The position numbers and the translations under genes are program-made. Of a stretch of DNA of 64,000 bases, positions 63,423 through 64,000 are shown piece after piece; the stretch's first letter is position 1, and each line of letters begins with the position of its first letter. The notes beneath the pieces are model-generated. The model had not been told where the DNA came from. It was given only the letters and a program-made list of their open reading frames with translations, and did no database searches. The stretch lies in assembly GCF_000518785.1 (NCBI RefSeq), contig NZ_JAEG01000001.1, positions 1-64,000 of the forward strand. The letters are read 5' to 3'. Source of the stretch: Paenirhizobium selenitireducens ATCC BAA-1503. Lineage in GTDB: Bacteria > Pseudomonadota > Alphaproteobacteria > Rhizobiales > Rhizobiaceae.

Positions 63423-64000
63423 ATGTTTCGTTCGAGCTTAGCCATGGCCTTGGTCGCCGGCTCCGCCGTCAGCCTGACGGCAGCCATCGCCAACGCGGCG
63501 GTGGCCGGCGGTCTCGTGCCGCACCGGGCGGTCTACGACATTCAGCTCAAGCAGGCTTCGGAACGATCCGGCATCGAGGGCATGCGCGGCCGCATGGTCT
63601 ACGAATTCAGCGGTTCGGAATGCGCGGGCTACACGACCAACTTCCGCTTCGTCACCCGCATCGACACGGGCGAGCAGATCCGTGTCACCGATCAGCAAAG
63701 CAAGACCTTCGAAGATCTGGCCGCCGGCAAGTTCCGTTTCGAGACCAAGTCGTTCACCGACGATCAGATGGACAAGGACGTGAGCGGGGCCGCAGCCGAC
63801 GAAAACGGCAAGGTGATGATCGAGCTGGAAGAGCCGGCGCCGCGCGCGCTGGAACTGGCCGACAGCCGCTTTCCTGCCGAGCACATGCTGGAGGTTATCG
63901 GGAACGCCAGAAAGGGCAAGGCCCTGTTCGAGGCGCGCATCTTCGACGGCTCGGAAGACGGCGACAAGAGCTACCTGACCACCACGGTCGTCGGCCCTTC
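63423..64000 (+). CDS. DUF1849/EipB-type cell-envelope protein (partial)
   Basis: The first 192 residues of a DUF1849 protein run off the right edge. A signal peptide (MALVAGSAVSLTAAIANAAVA) is followed by LVPHRAVYDIQL, then FSGSECAGYTTNFRFVTRID and the strands FRFETKSFTDDQMDK. The family includes Brucella EipB, a periplasmic beta-spiral protein needed for envelope integrity. AGGAGG precedes the ATG. One conserved Cys is visible in the part present. Confidence 0.88.
   Translation, partial: MFRSSLAMALVAGSAVSLTAAIANAAVAGGLVPHRAVYDIQLKQASERSGIEGMRGRMVYEFSGSECAGYTTNFRFVTRIDTGEQIRVTDQQSKTFEDLAAGKFRFETKSFTDDQMDKDVSGAAADENGKVMIELEEPAPRALELADSRFPAEHMLEVIGNARKGKALFEARIFDGSEDGDKSYLTTTVVGP

Overview
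The window reads as chromosomal DNA of a member of the Hyphomicrobiales (Rhizobiales), most likely Rhizobiaceae. The evidence is an aapJQMP general amino-acid transporter, a class I PHA synthase and a phasin, the AlaC-type aminotransferase next to hom, small alphaproteobacterial families (DUF3126, NDUFS4-like ETC complex I subunit, zf-CHCC protein, DUF1849/EipB) and high G+C with long antisense open frames. Genus cannot be fixed from the sequence alone.

Bases 1 to about 26,008 are a composite, mosaic genomic island; the rest is ordinary core chromosome. In order the island holds: an IS66-type insertion sequence (1-2510); a small sulfur-linked locus (MFS transporter, DsrE protein and a divergent ArsR-rhodanese regulator with a palindromic operator between them); an IS481 relic; a NACHT STAND NTPase likely to act in phage defence; an ISL3 relic; a DNA-transfer module (TraG coupling protein, TraD, a Ti/RSF1010-type oriT and the relaxase-helicase TraA) without a type IV secretion system in view; and the 3' end of a tRNA gene with its terminator, which looks like an attachment-site scar. 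A compact leftward operon follows that has the form of a RiPP (peptide natural product) cluster: a 61-aa candidate precursor, a stand-alone 79-aa I9-like protease propeptide, a cytoplasmic subtilase and a B12-dependent radical SAM C-methyltransferase-type maturase. Then come a decayed integrase, a truncated CadC/TPR-type gene, an exported subtilase plus Tat-exported tyrosinase operon, further integrase debris, a HigBA toxin-antitoxin pair, and an intact P4-type integrase. Just beyond the integrase, radC is cut off in its HNHP motif, which marks the island's insertion point. The other island end lies outside the window.

The core part (26-64 kb) contains map-sfsA with an HxlR/SnoaL/SDR group, phaC, alaC-hom, recJ, two tandem tRNA-Glu genes, a glyoxalase, a double cold-shock protein, a DUF192 protein, tRNA-Pro, tRNA-Arg, the aap transporter (with a hairpin after aapJ that should set expression ratios), metC, an FAD monooxygenase, hydrolase and hydratase genes, cysE, phasin with a clear promoter/operator, clpS-clpA, azlCD with a DUF1989 gene, HIT, a FemAB-like acyltransferase, GDPD, RidA, and a DUF1849 gene running off the right edge.

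The most interesting part is the 14.1-17.8 kb peptide-modification cluster, followed by the subtilase-tyrosinase operon, the NACHT protein and the radC junction. All functions are inferred from motifs and context only; no database search was possible.
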